Origin: Candidatus Aminicenantota bacterium
Lineage (GTDB): Bacteria; Acidobacteriota; Aminicenantia; Aminicenantales; UBA8522
NCBI GenBank assembly: GCA_016934895.1
Contig: JAFGRZ010000011.1
Span: forward strand, 1 to 7,907
Reading direction: 5' to 3'
DNA: 7,907 bases
The notes under the pieces were generated by a model. The model was not told the DNA's origin and did not search any database. It saw nothing but the letters and a program-made list of their open reading frames with translations. The number at the start of each line of letters is the position of its first letter. Position 1 is the first letter of the stretch. Positions 7,656 to 7,907 of the stretch are shown in pieces. The position numbers and the translations under genes are program-made.

Positions 7656-7907
7656 CCGAGCGTGACGTCATCGAACGCACACCCCACGGGCCGGTGACCG
7701 TGGATTCGTTGGCCGCGGACCTGGCCACGCTGGGCGTGACGCCCGGGATGGTCCTCTTGGTGCACTCGTCGCTCAGCGCAATCGGCTGGGTCTGTGGGGG
7801 CGCGGTGGCACTCATCCTGGCCCTCGAGCGAGCCCTCGGGACCGAGGGCACGTTGGTCATGCCGGCTCATTCCGGCGGCCTTTCCGACCCGGCGCAGTGG
7901 CAACACC
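7652..7907 (+). CDS. AAC(3)-family N-acetyltransferase, N-terminal part (cut by window end)
   Basis: Only the first 85 residues are present, with no stop before the window edge. The segment LLVHSSLSAIGWVCGG (35-50), followed by ALGTEGTLVMPAHSGGLSDPAQWQ (62-84), is characteristic of the aminoglycoside 3-N-acetyltransferase (AAC(3), YokD-like) family, which transfers acetyl from acetyl-CoA to an amine. Many chromosomal members have unknown natural substrates, so antibiotic resistance should not be assumed. The ATG overlaps the hutU stop (ATGA, 7652-7655) and no clear ribosome site precedes it, so translation is probably coupled to hutU. Its GTG- and CTG-leaning codon use matches the second half of hutU, not the genes to the left. 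Full members are about 260-280 residues, so roughly two thirds lies outside the window. Confidence 0.85.

Overview
The window is GC-rich bacterial DNA (roughly 60% by eye) carrying six confident genes and one doubtful small one. The host cannot be named from the sequence alone. Most of the window (about 1-6540) strongly prefers CTC for leucine and GTC for valine. That style and the mix of long coiled-coil and signalling proteins would suit a free-living bacterium of a poorly sampled phylum, such as Acidobacteriota or Aminicenantota, but this is only an impression. From about 6550 to the right end the codon style changes to CTG and GTG in the middle of a gene, as if DNA of a different origin begins there.

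Layout from left to right. (1) prmC (+), the release-factor glutamine methyltransferase, is cut at or very near its start by the window edge. (2) A minus-strand gene (908-2008) encodes a degenerate receiver domain joined to an intact HD-GYP phosphodiesterase; its end overlaps the end of prmC. (3) A 395-base divergent intergenic region holds G/C-run hairpins, possible promoters and a possible 58-residue membrane peptide (2216-2392). (4) A plus-strand gene (2404-3654) encodes an unrecognised 416-residue coiled-coil protein. (5) A minus-strand gene (3651-5639) encodes a 662-residue protein with a degenerate receiver, a GAF domain, a GGDEF cyclase domain and a PilZ domain; its stop codon interlocks with that of the coiled-coil gene. 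(6) A second divergent intergenic region (5640-5957) contains a 46-base palindromic repeat and candidate promoters. (7) hutU (+), urocanate hydratase of histidine degradation, follows. (8) The first 85 codons of an AAC(3)-family N-acetyltransferase gene overlap the hutU stop by ATGA.

The most interesting part is 908-5639. Here a cyclic-dinucleotide synthase that also carries a PilZ sensor, and a cyclic-dinucleotide hydrolase, flank an unknown coiled-coil protein and perhaps a tiny membrane protein. Both signalling enzymes begin with receiver domains that have lost the phospho-accepting aspartate, so neither looks controlled by ordinary phosphorelay. The GGDEF domain has Asn at the position where canonical diguanylate cyclases have Asp (PleD D344). 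Change of that residue to Ser is the hallmark of the hybrid cyclases that make 3',3'-cGAMP, so the product of this enzyme is an open question. The second notable observation is the codon-use switch inside hutU, which points to a mosaic gene or an assembly join.
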